Below, piece after piece: positions 46,361 through 56,744 of a DNA stretch of 64,000 bases. The DNA is from Torymus aiolomorphi. Its lineage: Eukaryota; Arthropoda; Insecta; Hymenoptera; Torymidae. Location: positions 126,174,394 through 126,238,393 of the forward strand of contig CM070876.1 of NCBI GenBank assembly GCA_036365515.1, written 5' to 3'. The notes below the pieces were generated by a model. The model was not told where the DNA came from. It was given only the letters and a program-made list of their open reading frames with translations, and did not search any database. The translations under genes were made by a program, and so were the position numbers. Position 1 is the stretch's first letter, and every line of letters starts with the position of its first letter.

Positions 46361-49252
46361 CTCCCTCCCTCTCTCTCAACATCCGTTAACCTGAGTACCA
46401 AAAACTTTAATGAGAGCTTAAATATTTTTTTTAAAACGATCAACACGTTTTTTAAAAGCTAATTTTTTAAGTATACGTTCTATAACAACATAATTTGTCT
46501 AGTCCTTTTAATTCTTTTACTCTTATTCAATAAGCACTCTTTACAAATGATAATAATTTTTTTCATGACTACAAATAATAATAATGCTAATATAAAACTT
46601 TCTACGAAAGTATAAAATAAGGCAAGTATAGACGTTTTTTCTGGATAATCTATAAAAAACAACACAATTTGTCTAGTCCTTTTATTTCTTCGAATCTCAT
46701 CTATTCAATAAGCACTCTCTACAAATGGTAATAATTTTTTTCATGACTGTACAAATAATCTATAAAATAATAATATTTATGATTTTGTAAAAGAAATCAA
46801 ATAAATACGAATGAAAAAGTCTTTAAATTCTTTGAGTCATTGTATACTGAACAAATTATATGTAAGTAAGTACATTCAAATTGTTCACTGCAAATCAAAC
46901 AAACGAAAGTTGTGAAATCAATTATCGATCGTCAAGTAATGCAAACGACTCTGGGAAACTACTGTATGACTGTTCTCAGAAATGTATTCAAATTTGTTCA
47001 TCTTTCTGAGCTATACAAATTAAACACAAGAAAGTACTGAAATTAATTTATTGTAGTCAAGTACAGGCCATAAGTTAACTTGACTGATATAATAGAACTT
47101 TTCGTATCTCGCGTGTAAAATTACATTTTACGCCCAAGTTGTAACTTCAAAATTATTCAGCCAGCGGGGATAAAATACTACTCAACGTCCAAGAGGCCCA
47201 ATAGCTCACATACTCTTATAAAACTTTATAGAACCTACGCACTTTGCGCCCGTGTGGGCGAAAATTATTTTAATTATATAACTATAATGCCTTCTCTTTA
47301 TTTCTAAAATTCATAAGAATTTTTTCAGATATTTACGAAAAGTCAAAGCCTATATAAAAAAATTACATAGTTACAACACATCACTATTTTTCATTATTCT
47401 TTCTCAATTTTCAACTTTCTATAATATTACGCACCTTGGGAGGAAAAGAGAAGTCTAGAGCTGCTCTAGCAGGGTTGGTCCTCCGATCTCCCATACATAC
47501 TTGGCGGGCCCGACGATTTGCAGTTTACCGGTGGGCTACTTAAATATAGAATACAAAATTTTTGCATAAATTCATTAACAATATTTATAACTATAAGTCT
47601 ACTATAAATAATTACATTGGCTTTAATTTTTAATTGGTACCGTTAAGTACAACATCCCTATATGTGCAGAATCATGATTTACTTTTATTACCCACAATAT
47701 TTTTCTTTGTGTCCGTCCTTTTTAAACGAGAATAAAATACAATATTCTTATAAATTTATAGGCTACTTAAAAGTGCTTTACATTTAACTAACCGTTTTAT
47801 AAGCAACCTATTGTGTATCCTTTTCCCGCGTGTAAATATCATATAAGATTTCATATGAGAATTTCAGGCATCACATATCTCGTATGCGATGTCATCTGCA
47901 ATTTTATATATTATGGGATTACATATGAGATCTCATATGATACTTTCAGGCGGGTTTGCACTTTCTATTTAAAAACAGAGTGATAAATTCACAGATCAGT
48001 AGTTAATATGTAGAAGCAACCCATTTATACATTTTATCTGATCTTTAAACATATGAACATTTAAATGAAAATGACCATGTCTTAGACCTTGAACTGCAAA
48101 TCGTCGGGCCCGCCAAGTATGTATGGGAGATCGAAGGACCACCCCTGCTAGAGCAGCTCTAGACTTCTCTTTTCCTCCCAAGGTGCGTAATATTATAGAA
48201 AGTTAAAAATTGACAAAGAATAATGAAAAATAGTGATGTGTTGGTAACTATGTAACTTTTTTATATAGGCTTTAACTTTTCGTAAATATTTGAAAAAATT
48301 CTTATGAATTTTAGAAATAAAGAGAAGGCATTATACTTATATAATTAAAATAATTTTCGCCTACACGGACGCAAAGTGCGTAGGTTCTATAAAGTTTTGT
48401 AAGAGTATGTGAGCTATTGGGCCTCTTGGGCGTTAAGTAGTATTTTATGCCCGCTGACTGAATAATTTTGAAGTTACAACGTGGGCGTAAAATGTAATTT
48501 TACACGCGAGATACGAAAAGTTCTATTATATCAGTCAAGTTAACTTATGGCCTGTACTTGACTACAATAAATTAATTTCAGTACTTTCTTGTGTTTAATT
48601 TGTATAGCTCAGAAAGATGAACGAATTTGAATACATTTCTGAGAACAGTCATACAGTAGTTTTCCAGAGTCGTTTGCATTACTTGACGATCGATAATTGA
48701 TTTCACAACTTTCGTTTGTTTGATTTGCAGTGAACAATTTGAATGTACTTACTTACATATAATTTGTTCAGTATACAATGACTCAAAGAATTAAAAGACT
48801 TTTTCATTCGTATTTATTTGATTTCTTTTACAAAATCATAAATATTATTATTTTATAGATTATTTGTACAGTCATGAAAAAAATTATTACCATTTGTAGA
48901 GTGCTTATTGAATAGATGAGATTCGAAGAACTAAAAGGACTAGACAAATTGTGTTGTTTTTTATAGATTATCCAGAAAAAACGTGTATACTTGCCTAATT
49001 TTATACTTGCGTAGAAATTTTTATATTAGCAATATTAGTATTTGTAGTCATGAAAAAAATTATTACCATTTGTAAAGAGTGCTTATTGAATAAGAGTAGA
49101 AGAATTAAAAGGACTAGACAAATTATGTTGTTATAGAACGTATACTTAAAAAATTAGCTTTTAAAAAACGTGTTGATCGTTTTAAAAAAAATATTTAAGC
49201 TCTCATTAAAGTTTTTGGTACTCAGGTTAACGGATGTTGAGAGAGAGGGAGG
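46361..49252. mobile_element. Large hairpin element with 1.16-kb inverted arms
   Basis: The left arm, 46361-47525, recurs inverted at 48092-49252 with scattered differences and small indels. The arms start at CCTCTCTCTCAACATCCG and end at GGCGGGCCCGACGATTTGCAGTT. The 566-bp spacer (47526-48091) has no ORF but holds clusters of CATATGAGA, including a perfect 18-bp palindrome at 47922-47939. A transcript across it would be a very long hairpin. No transposase is present, so it is a foldback-type non-autonomous element or an endogenous hairpin locus. Confidence 0.85.
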
Positions 49253-49280
49253 TAGAGTACATATATCTATAGACTATTAT

Positions 49281-50552
49281 ATACACGGTGACCCATTTTA
49301 ATCGCCGCACCCGGATTTCTCGGAAACTAAGCCAGATAGAGAAAAATGGTTCAGACAAAAGTTATAGGGGATAAAGGGGGCCACATAATGGCGTTAACGT
49401 CTTTGACCTTCAACTTGACTTTTGAGGTTATTTCAAGGTCAAAGTTGTTTTTTCATATGGAAACACCTAGTTTTGACCCCGGATTCGCAAAGAGCGGGAA
49501 ATTTTACGTTCAAAATTATATTGTGAAATTTTTTCCAAGGTCATTTCAAGGTCAAATCTAGGCCAAACTCAGAAAAGTCCGTTTAAAATCGTTTTTTTTC
49601 CATGAACCACAGGCTAAGCTGGTTCAAAGTGATCGGAGGCTTAATAGAGGAACCCACACATCCAAAACTTAGAGATCCTAGTGAACAAAACTCTAACTCG
49701 CACATCCTAACCCCATACACTTTATGCCCTCACATGCTGAACTGTTACACCCCGGTCCCACAACCATACCGCACACGCCCCAGTCCCACACATCCCTACC
49801 CCACGCTAGCTAATCAAGCACCCCGAACAGTGAGAGGCAAGGGGACTCACTTTAATTAAACACCCCAAAGGAAACAATCCTTATTACGTCCACGTCGTTG
49901 TTTCTGGGTAGCGCAAAAAGTAAGGTTAATGCATTTATAACAGAAGCTTCAACGATCTTAAAGTTTCCGTTAAAAATCATTTTGCCCTTGAGAACAATTT
50001 TTCAGGGTTCAGGATGTGTGGGATTAGCATGCGTGGGGTAGGGATGTGTGGGACTGGGGGGTGTGGGGTATGGTTGTGGGACCGGGGTGTAACAGTTCAG
50101 CATGTGAGGGTATGAAGTGTATGCGGTTAGGATGTGCGAGTTTGAGTTTTGTTTACTAGGATGTGTAAGTTTTGGGTGTGTGGATTCCTCTATTAAGCCT
50201 ACGATCAATTTGAACCAGCTTAGCCTGTGGTTCATGGAAAAAAACGATTTTAAACGGACTTTTCTGAGTTTGACCTAAATTTGACCTTGAAATGACCTTG
50301 GAAAAATTTCTCAATATGATTTTGAACGTAAAATTTCCCGCTGTTTCCGAATCCGGGGTCAAAACTAGGTGTTTCCATAAGAAAAAATCACTTTGACCTT
50401 GAAATAAGCTCAAAGGTCAAGTTCAAGGTCAAAGACGTTAGCGCCATTATGTGGCCCCCTTTGTCCCCTATAACTTTTGTCTGAACTATTTTTCTCTATC
50501 TGGCTTAGTTTCCGAGAAATCCGGGTGCGGCGATTAAAATGAGTCACCGTGT
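49281..50552. mobile_element. Foldback element with 0.54-kb arms
   Basis: Arms 49281-49822 and 50012-50552 are inverted copies around a 189-bp spacer. They start TACACGGTGAC and share CCCGGATTTCTCGGAAACTAAG and GACCTT-rich segments. No ORF longer than the repeat frames. TSD not resolvable within the flanking TATA-rich sequence. Confidence 0.8.
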
Positions 50553-50619
50553 ATATTATATAGACGTTTAAAAAAAGTGTCAGTCGCAGCCACCTTCACC
50601 ACCCCTCGCGCCCTAACGC

Positions 50620-50822
50620 CCCCTCCTGTAGAGACAGAGATATAGAGACAGAGATGTAGAGACAGAGACGTGGAGACAGAGATGTAGATACAGAGACGCA
50701 AAGACAGAGACGTAGAGACAGAGAGGTAGAAACAGGCGAGGAGATAGAGGTGTACAGACGAGGATGTAGAAACAGACGTAGAGACAGAGACATAGAGACG
50801 AAGACGTAGAGACAGAGACCGA
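50620..50822. repeat. 12-bp minisatellite (GTAGAGACAGAG-like)
   Basis: About 16 degenerate units of GTAGAGACAGAG/A. Ser/Leu/Val-rich minus-strand frames across it come from the repeat. It lies upstream of a Helitron-like 3' end and may be internal to that element. Confidence 0.85.
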
Positions 50823-50940
50823 AAAACTATTTTAAGCATACCATTGCCAGAAGTACCACTTTTACCCCCTGCTCGAAGATGCGAATGTGGTGTTTTTGGC
50901 ACATGGATGTTGAAAAATAGTATAAGCACAAGATTAATCG

Positions 50941-50983
50941 GGGGTTGGCGAGCGCAGCGAGCAGGGGAGCGAATCCCCACTAG
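50941..50983 (+). terminator. Helitron-type 3' terminus (hairpin plus CTAG)
   Basis: GGGGAGCGAATCCCC (50964-50978) forms a hairpin, followed by ACTAG ending at 50983, and the next base is T. The 43 bp resemble the minus-strand end at 27578-27615. No helicase lies upstream, so this would be a non-autonomous copy whose 5' end I cannot place. Confidence 0.55.
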
Positions 50984-51214
50984 TGTATATATGTTTCACC
51001 TAACCCCTTTATGGAGCCCATCCCTGTATATTAGTACCTACACCCAGAATTCCCGTATACAAGCGACTAAAGAAATAATCCCTCTCCGGGTATAGAAACT
51101 CTAGATCGGGTTCCATAAAAGCAATATAAGACTCTATTATAGAGCCCGGGCTCTAAAAAAGAAAACGCGCTCCATAAAAGGATATATCTATAAAAACGGG
51201 CACCATAATACTAG

Positions 51215-51250
<36 letters not shown>

Positions 51251-51262
51251 CTATAATACTAG

Positions 51263-51338
<76 letters not shown>

Positions 51339-52030
51339 GAAACCGGTACTTTTGAGGATCTATAGTTTTTTTTCTCCAGAGTTCGTATATGCTTGACTAA
51401 AGAAATAACTCCCTCTCTGCGTTGAAGGCATTAATATAAATCCTCAAAAGTACCGTTTCATACCGAAGGAATTTCGAGGATGTCCTCAAAAGTCTGAAAA
51501 ATCCTCAAAGTATCGAATTCGTGCTGACATAGATCCTCAAAAGCTGCATTTGATATATTTATATATAATATATACACTTAACGGGGTTTATTTAGCCCGA
51601 CTGTACATTAGTACTTACAGCTCAGAGTTCCCTATGGCAAGTGACTAAAGAAATAATGGACCCTGGGGTTATATACTCTAGCTCGGGCCGCATAAATCCC
51701 TATATTTAGAAATATTATGAAGCCCGGGCTGCATAATCAAAATCGGGCTCGATAAACCCCTATATATAAAAGAACGGGCTTTATAAACCCCTTTCGAGAA
51801 ATGTATAATATATATATATATATATATATAGCTTCATATATTCTATAGTTGTAAGGGCAAAAATGGGTACCTACCCCCTTCACTTCCCTCCACCACCCCT
51901 CCACCATCCCTCCACTTTTTACCGTTAAATTTTTTCAAATTTTACGTTATTTTGAAGGGCGTCTGCCCCTCCACTCCCCTCCACCCCCTTCACGCCCCCT
52001 TCACACCCCCTCCACATACCCCTCCACCTA
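50984..52030. repeat. Degenerate dispersed repeats and TA tracts
   Basis: Non-coding. It holds related blocks at 51030-51110 and 51605-51680 (GTACTTACA..., AGTGACTAAAGAAATAAT, CTCTAG), (TA)n tracts at 51218-51252, 51264-51336 and 51808-51830, the inverted copy of 27375-27565 at 51335-51540, and a C-rich tract (CCCCTCCACC) at 51875-52030. I see no gene. Confidence 0.6.
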
Positions 52031-52054
52031 CCCCACTACAACTAATCTGTTATA

Positions 52055-52665
52055 GATATGTTGCTGAAAATTGTATATAGGGGGTATCGAGATTCGCTGA
52101 TTAGGAATCTGAACTCAGATTTTGAAAATTCAAAATAGCGGAACGAAAATGTCTGCCGCATATTGAAATATTACTGAATTTTGCTGAAAATTGTATATAC
52201 GGGATTTCTGGATTGGATTATTACGAATCTGAACTTAGATTTTAAAAATTGAAAATAGCGGCAAAATATTTAAATAATACTGGATTTTGCTAATAATTGT
52301 ATTTAGGGGATTTCTAGATTACAAATCTCAACTCAGATTTTCAGAATTCAAAATGGCGGATCGAAAATGTCGGCCACATATTGAAATATTACTGTATTTT
52401 GTTGAAAATTGTATATAACGAGTTTTTGGAGTCGCTTATTACAAATCTGAACTCAGATTAAGAACATTCAAAATGGCGGATTCAAAGATGATGGTCAAAT
52501 ATTGAAATATTATTATATTTTGCTGAAATTTGTATTACCTTAATACGGGATTTTTGGTTTCGCTGATTAGGAATCTGAACATATATTGTGATAATTCAGA
52601 CTGGTGAACGCAAGATCGCTAACAAAAATTGAAATTTTACTCGATTTTGCTGAAAATTGTATATA
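52055..52665 (+). repeat. ~120-bp satellite array, left part
   Basis: About five tandem monomers with GATTCGCTGATTACGAATC, GAACTCAGATTTT, CAAAATGGCGGA and TTTGCTGAAAATTGTATATA. Monomers differ by 10-25% by eye. Interrupted at 52665 by the DNA transposon and resumed at 59665. Confidence 0.9.
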
Positions 52666-52911
52666 CCCACGTAAAAATGATTAATCAAGATTGTATATAC
52701 TTTTTATCAAGCCCTTATATACAAATTGTATCTCGGAATGATTCTATACAATTTGTATGCAGCTGAATAAAAGTTGTATACAATCTGTATCAAATTTTCC
52801 ATAAATATATGCAGTCGCTCTTAGATCTCAGTATAAACACAACAATTTGAGACTTTTAATAAAATAAACTAAAAGTAAGTATTAAATACATTTATTTTTT
52901 ATACATATTTA

Positions 52912-52935
52912 CACACACACACACGCACGCACACG

Positions 52936-53015
<80 letters not shown>
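52912..53015. repeat. (CA)n microsatellite
   Basis: CA/GCAC repeats inside the transposon, between its left TIR and the transposase stop. Cys-Val frames over it are artefacts. Confidence 0.95.
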
Positions 53016-53016
<1 letters not shown>

Positions 53017-53077
53017 GCACGCACATCATATACAATAGATATACAATATTTATTACAATATTTCTATAGATGTACAA

Positions 53078-55292
53078 TTATTTCTTTTCAAAATTATTTG
53101 GTGGAAAACAGAAATAATCTTGTATTTGTAAAATTCTTCCTTGAATTTCTTCAACAGGAATAATATGAATACAGTGTGTATCGCGTACAGAAATGATAAA
53201 TCTATTAAAATCTAATCCTACTTCTGGAATACAAATTTTATTTTGACCATTTTCATAAGGAACTAATTGTTTGATAACTGCAAATAATTTATTGTTTGCA
53301 CAAATAAATAACAATACTTTTCCAAAAGTATCATTATTCCAGTAAATAATGAAATTGTTTCTTTTCTTTTGTCTTGCATACATTGTAGAAGTTATAATAA
53401 TTTTATTTATTTTAATTCTTAAGAAAGTTCTTATGTTTTCAATCTTCAATTGGCTTGTCATACAAAAATTTAAAATAGCTTCTAATTCATTTTCATTTAA
53501 ATTATTATCTTTTATAGGTTTCCCGAGAGGTCGAATTTTTAAATTTGTTGAGTTTTCACAAACAAAAACATCTAATTTACTTTTCAATACTGTTCGTCCG
53601 TTAAATATGTACAATGAATTCGCTATTTCCATTTCAATCTTATTAGAACCATGTACAATCTTTTTTATAAAACCATTATCATCCTCAAAATCAAATGCTG
53701 ACCAGGCCCAAAGTGGACCCCATAGACGCACATGTTCTGGTATATGATGCAACTGATGGACATTAAAAGAAACACGGTTGCGTCCATATAATTTTTCTGT
53801 ATCGATGATAAATAAATTGTAAATATTGTTGGCTAAATTAATTTCTTGAATGTGAATTTTTATTCTAAGTAGCATTATAGTAGCGTAAACAAGATATAAA
53901 TAATGATTATAATATTTTAGTTTCAGTTTATCTTTTAAAAGAATTGGAAAATAATGTAAAAGTGCTTCTCTTAATTCTGAAGCTTTCCAATAGTGGATGT
54001 ATTTTAATATTCTTGGTGTGCGTGTGACATAATCTGGTGGAGCAATTTGTTGTAGCTCTCTATCTATTTCATTTCGTAAAGATTTTTTAACATAAAAAGG
54101 ATAAGCTTTATATTTTGGGCTAAACCATAAGGTAAGTAGCATTTTAAATACACCCAATAAAATGGCATGCATGTAATCAGGTACGAATGATATAGCTATG
54201 TCAAATTTAGGAATAAGTGTTGCTATCGATGGTCCTTTTACTCCCATAATATGCTCTTGTCTTTCAATTGTCGCTCTTGCTGCTTGAGAAAGCATTCTTT
54301 CTTGAGTACGCAACATAAAATTGTTGTTCGATAGAGGATATACTCGTATTCGATTATATCCTAAACCTGTTGCTGCAACTTCGCTGGGGTGCTCGCAAAA
54401 AGTGCATCCGAACTGTCCATTAAATTGCATAATATTTTGAACTGACGATCTCGCTGGAGCATCCAGTGTTGCAATAGGTGCAATCACAGTACTGCATCTT
54501 AGTGCACCCTCTTGTTTGTCGTACCACTCTAACCCATTGATAAATAAATCTTTAAGAGATTCAACGTAAGGTTTTAAAAATGAGGTCATACATGATTTTT
54601 TCTCATTACTATAATATATTCCACATACAAATTGGAAATTTCGACGTTTAACTGGGGCAACATTCAGTACTTGTGCTTGCACTAGCCATACTTGTCCATT
54701 CGAACTTTTAGCAATGGGTAAGCCACAATAAAATAATATCTGAATCTTTCAGAAAATCAGATTTGAACGATCTATACATTAAAGCATCGGTTATATCAGT
54801 AATATAATTCTCGTCGTAATGTTTACTTTTTTTATATTCATTTATGTGAAGTTGTAAATTTCTAGTTTCGATAGCACTTTTTAATAATAATTTTAAATTA
54901 TATTCTATAAAAATACCATTTAATTTTGTACTATTGCAAATTTCACATGCATTCACATTTTTCGACTCCTGGAATTGACCTACATAATGGGAACAGTTTT
55001 CGCAGATTCTATGTTTTTTTATTAATTCATTTTTAGCCGGCATAAATTTTTGAAAAATTTTAAACAGACAATAATTTGATGTAGGAACATGATTTGGATT
55101 TGTTAAGTACTTGTGTTTTAATTTTAATAATTGATTTAAAGCTACTTTAGTTAATGCATTTTCGACAAAAAAATCTAGAATATCCCCTACGTACTCTCCT
55201 AAAGTTAGATCAGTACCTTGATAAATAATTTGTTTCATCCAATCATCTATTAGCATCATTTGTCGACTCATCACTATCATTTTCAGATTCAT
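53078..55292 (-). pseudogene. TNP2/CMC-like transposase (frameshifted)
   Basis: Two frames. 55292-54708 starts near a TNP2-like IYQGTDLTLGEY segment and has a zinc-ribbon-like CENC...CEIC pair (residues ~97-121). 54682-53078 (534 codons) begins MQAQVLNV. The expected link (GLPIAKSSNGQVW) is read in the second frame before its ATG, so about one base is lost near 54745. Family-like blocks include DAPARS..GQFGCTFC (Asp ~74), FVPDYMHAILLGVFK (Asp ~168) and NVHQLHHIPEHVRLWGPLW..FDFEDDNG (Glu ~338). These fit a DDE triad of TNP2-type transposases, assigned from pattern alone. It would excise and insert the element via its TIRs. A Ser/Asp-rich exon (55430-55300) and duplicated 5' exons lie upstream. 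Confidence 0.75.
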
Positions 55293-55548
55293 TATGACTT
55301 GAGGAGTTATGTGAATTTGTGGACGAAATTACAGACGAAACATCACTTAAATTTTCATCTCTATCGCTATCACTATTTGAAAGAATAGTAGCATCGCTCA
55401 CCGCTTCTTGATTATCTAAGTTATCTACTATCTGTTAAAAAATATCACATTATTAGAATCATTATAAAATTGATAATCTATATATTTGTAAGAGATATTT
55501 TCAGATATAACTTTTGTAAATAATAACCTGAGAAAGAATGTTGTTTTC

Positions 55549-55735
55549 TTCGCGATTGATTTCAAATCCAACACCACCTTCAGGAATATCATTGATATAT
55601 GGACGATCAACAGCTTACTCTCTCGCATTCGGTAGTTCCTGCAATCGGTCTAATCGCATCCAACGACGACGAGTAACAACAGGAATGACAACATTCTTCA
55701 ATTGCGAAAAAATTGTTATAACAATTTTATTAAAA
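55549..55735 (-). pseudogene. Transposase N-terminal exon, decayed duplicate
   Basis: Minus-strand reading gives VVTRRRW, LDRLQELPNARE, a TAA, then a DRPYINDIP..GVGFEINR end, with a possible donor (CAG|GTTATT) at its 3' edge. It is a close duplicate of the intact exon at 56345-56525. The stop and lost residues suggest it is the non-functional copy. Confidence 0.5.
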
Positions 55736-55739
55736 AAAT

Positions 55740-56205
55740 AGTATATATAACACGGGTGCAAGGTAACCCCCGTTCTCGTGGCTACTGACGCTGTCGCTTC
55801 GACTCGAGCGTGAATCGCTTACATTGCGCTCTTGTTGCGTAATGTACTATTTTCAATAGCGGGGCGTGAAATGCGACTTTTTATGTCTGTTTAGCGGGTA
55901 CGAAGTTATACTTCACGCCCGCTAAACAGGCATCGAAAATCGAATTTCGCCCTCCGAGGTTCAAAAAATAGTATATATAACACGGGTGCAAGGTGAGGGT
56001 GGTATCGCACGCATTCTGAAAAATGAAACGGAACGCATTTAAGCCAGTGAGAGTGAGAGACAGATTTATTCTGCGAATGTTTTTCTCACTCTCACGGGCT
56101 TAAACGTGTTCCGTTTCATTTTTCGGAATGCATGGGATACCACCCTCACCCTGCGCCCGTGTAGTATATACTATTTTTTGAACCTCGGGGGGCGAAATTC
56201 GAACT
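55740..56205. mobile_element. MITE-like inverted repeats between the exon copies
   Basis: 55965-56200 is an inverted repeat with ~100-bp arms (GTATATATAACACGGGTGCA, GGTGAGGGTGGTATC, AATGAAACGGAACGC and complements). A related segment with the same ATAGTATATATAACACGGGTGCAAGG start lies at 55736-55960 and has its own hairpin (TTTAGCGGG / CCCGCTAAA). No ORF. Confidence 0.65.
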
Positions 56206-56344
56206 TCGAACGTATGGGATAGCCTTCTGACTTTGCGCCCTCGTTGCGTAATGTACTATTAAATCTCATTAATACATAAAAAGTTACCTTGTCTGCAATA
56301 AAATTGCGGTAATGTGACATCTCGTAAAATATAGAATCGAGAGA

Positions 56345-56525
56345 ACAGAACCGCGATTGATTTCGAATCCTACCCCACCTTCACCAATATCATTGATATG
56401 TGGACGATCAACACGTTCCTCTCGCGCATTTCGTAGTTCCTGCATTCGCCCTAATCGCTCCCAACGACGACGAGTAACAACAGGAATGTGTACGTGATTC
56501 GATTACGAAAAAATTGTTACAACAA
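56345..56525 (-). CDS. Transposase N-terminal exon, intact copy
   Basis: The minus-strand frame reads PVVTRRRWERLGRMQEL, NAREERVDRP and GVGFEINR without stops. It duplicates 55549-55735. It would be the first coding exon of the transposase, joined to downstream exons by splicing; I could not define its donor well. Function unknown; Arg-rich and likely DNA-binding or nuclear targeting, by inference. Confidence 0.45.
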
Positions 56526-56529
56526 TTTT

Positions 56530-56744
56530 ATTAGAAAAAGCTATTTTAAATCTGATTAATACAATAAAAAGTTATCTTATCTGCAATAAAATTTCGGTAT
56601 GTGACATCTCATTAAATATCGAATCGAGAGCACAGAAGTTGCCCGAGACTCGTTCCTATGGTTGCCGAATGTTTGTTTTGTTTCACAACACATCGTCATA
56701 TAATCAGGATAAGTCAGATAAAAAAAGAACTCTTAACCATCAAT
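56530..56744. promoter_or_regulatory. Divergent promoter region of the TNP2-type element
   Basis: The two genes of the element diverge from this ~215-bp gap, so both promoters should lie here or within upstream non-coding exons. I see no clear TATA box. Inference from gene order only. Confidence 0.4.

Noticed and set aside
50534..50980. 148-codon Ser/Leu/Val-rich minus-strand ORF
   Set aside because: Mostly a 12-bp minisatellite in frame.
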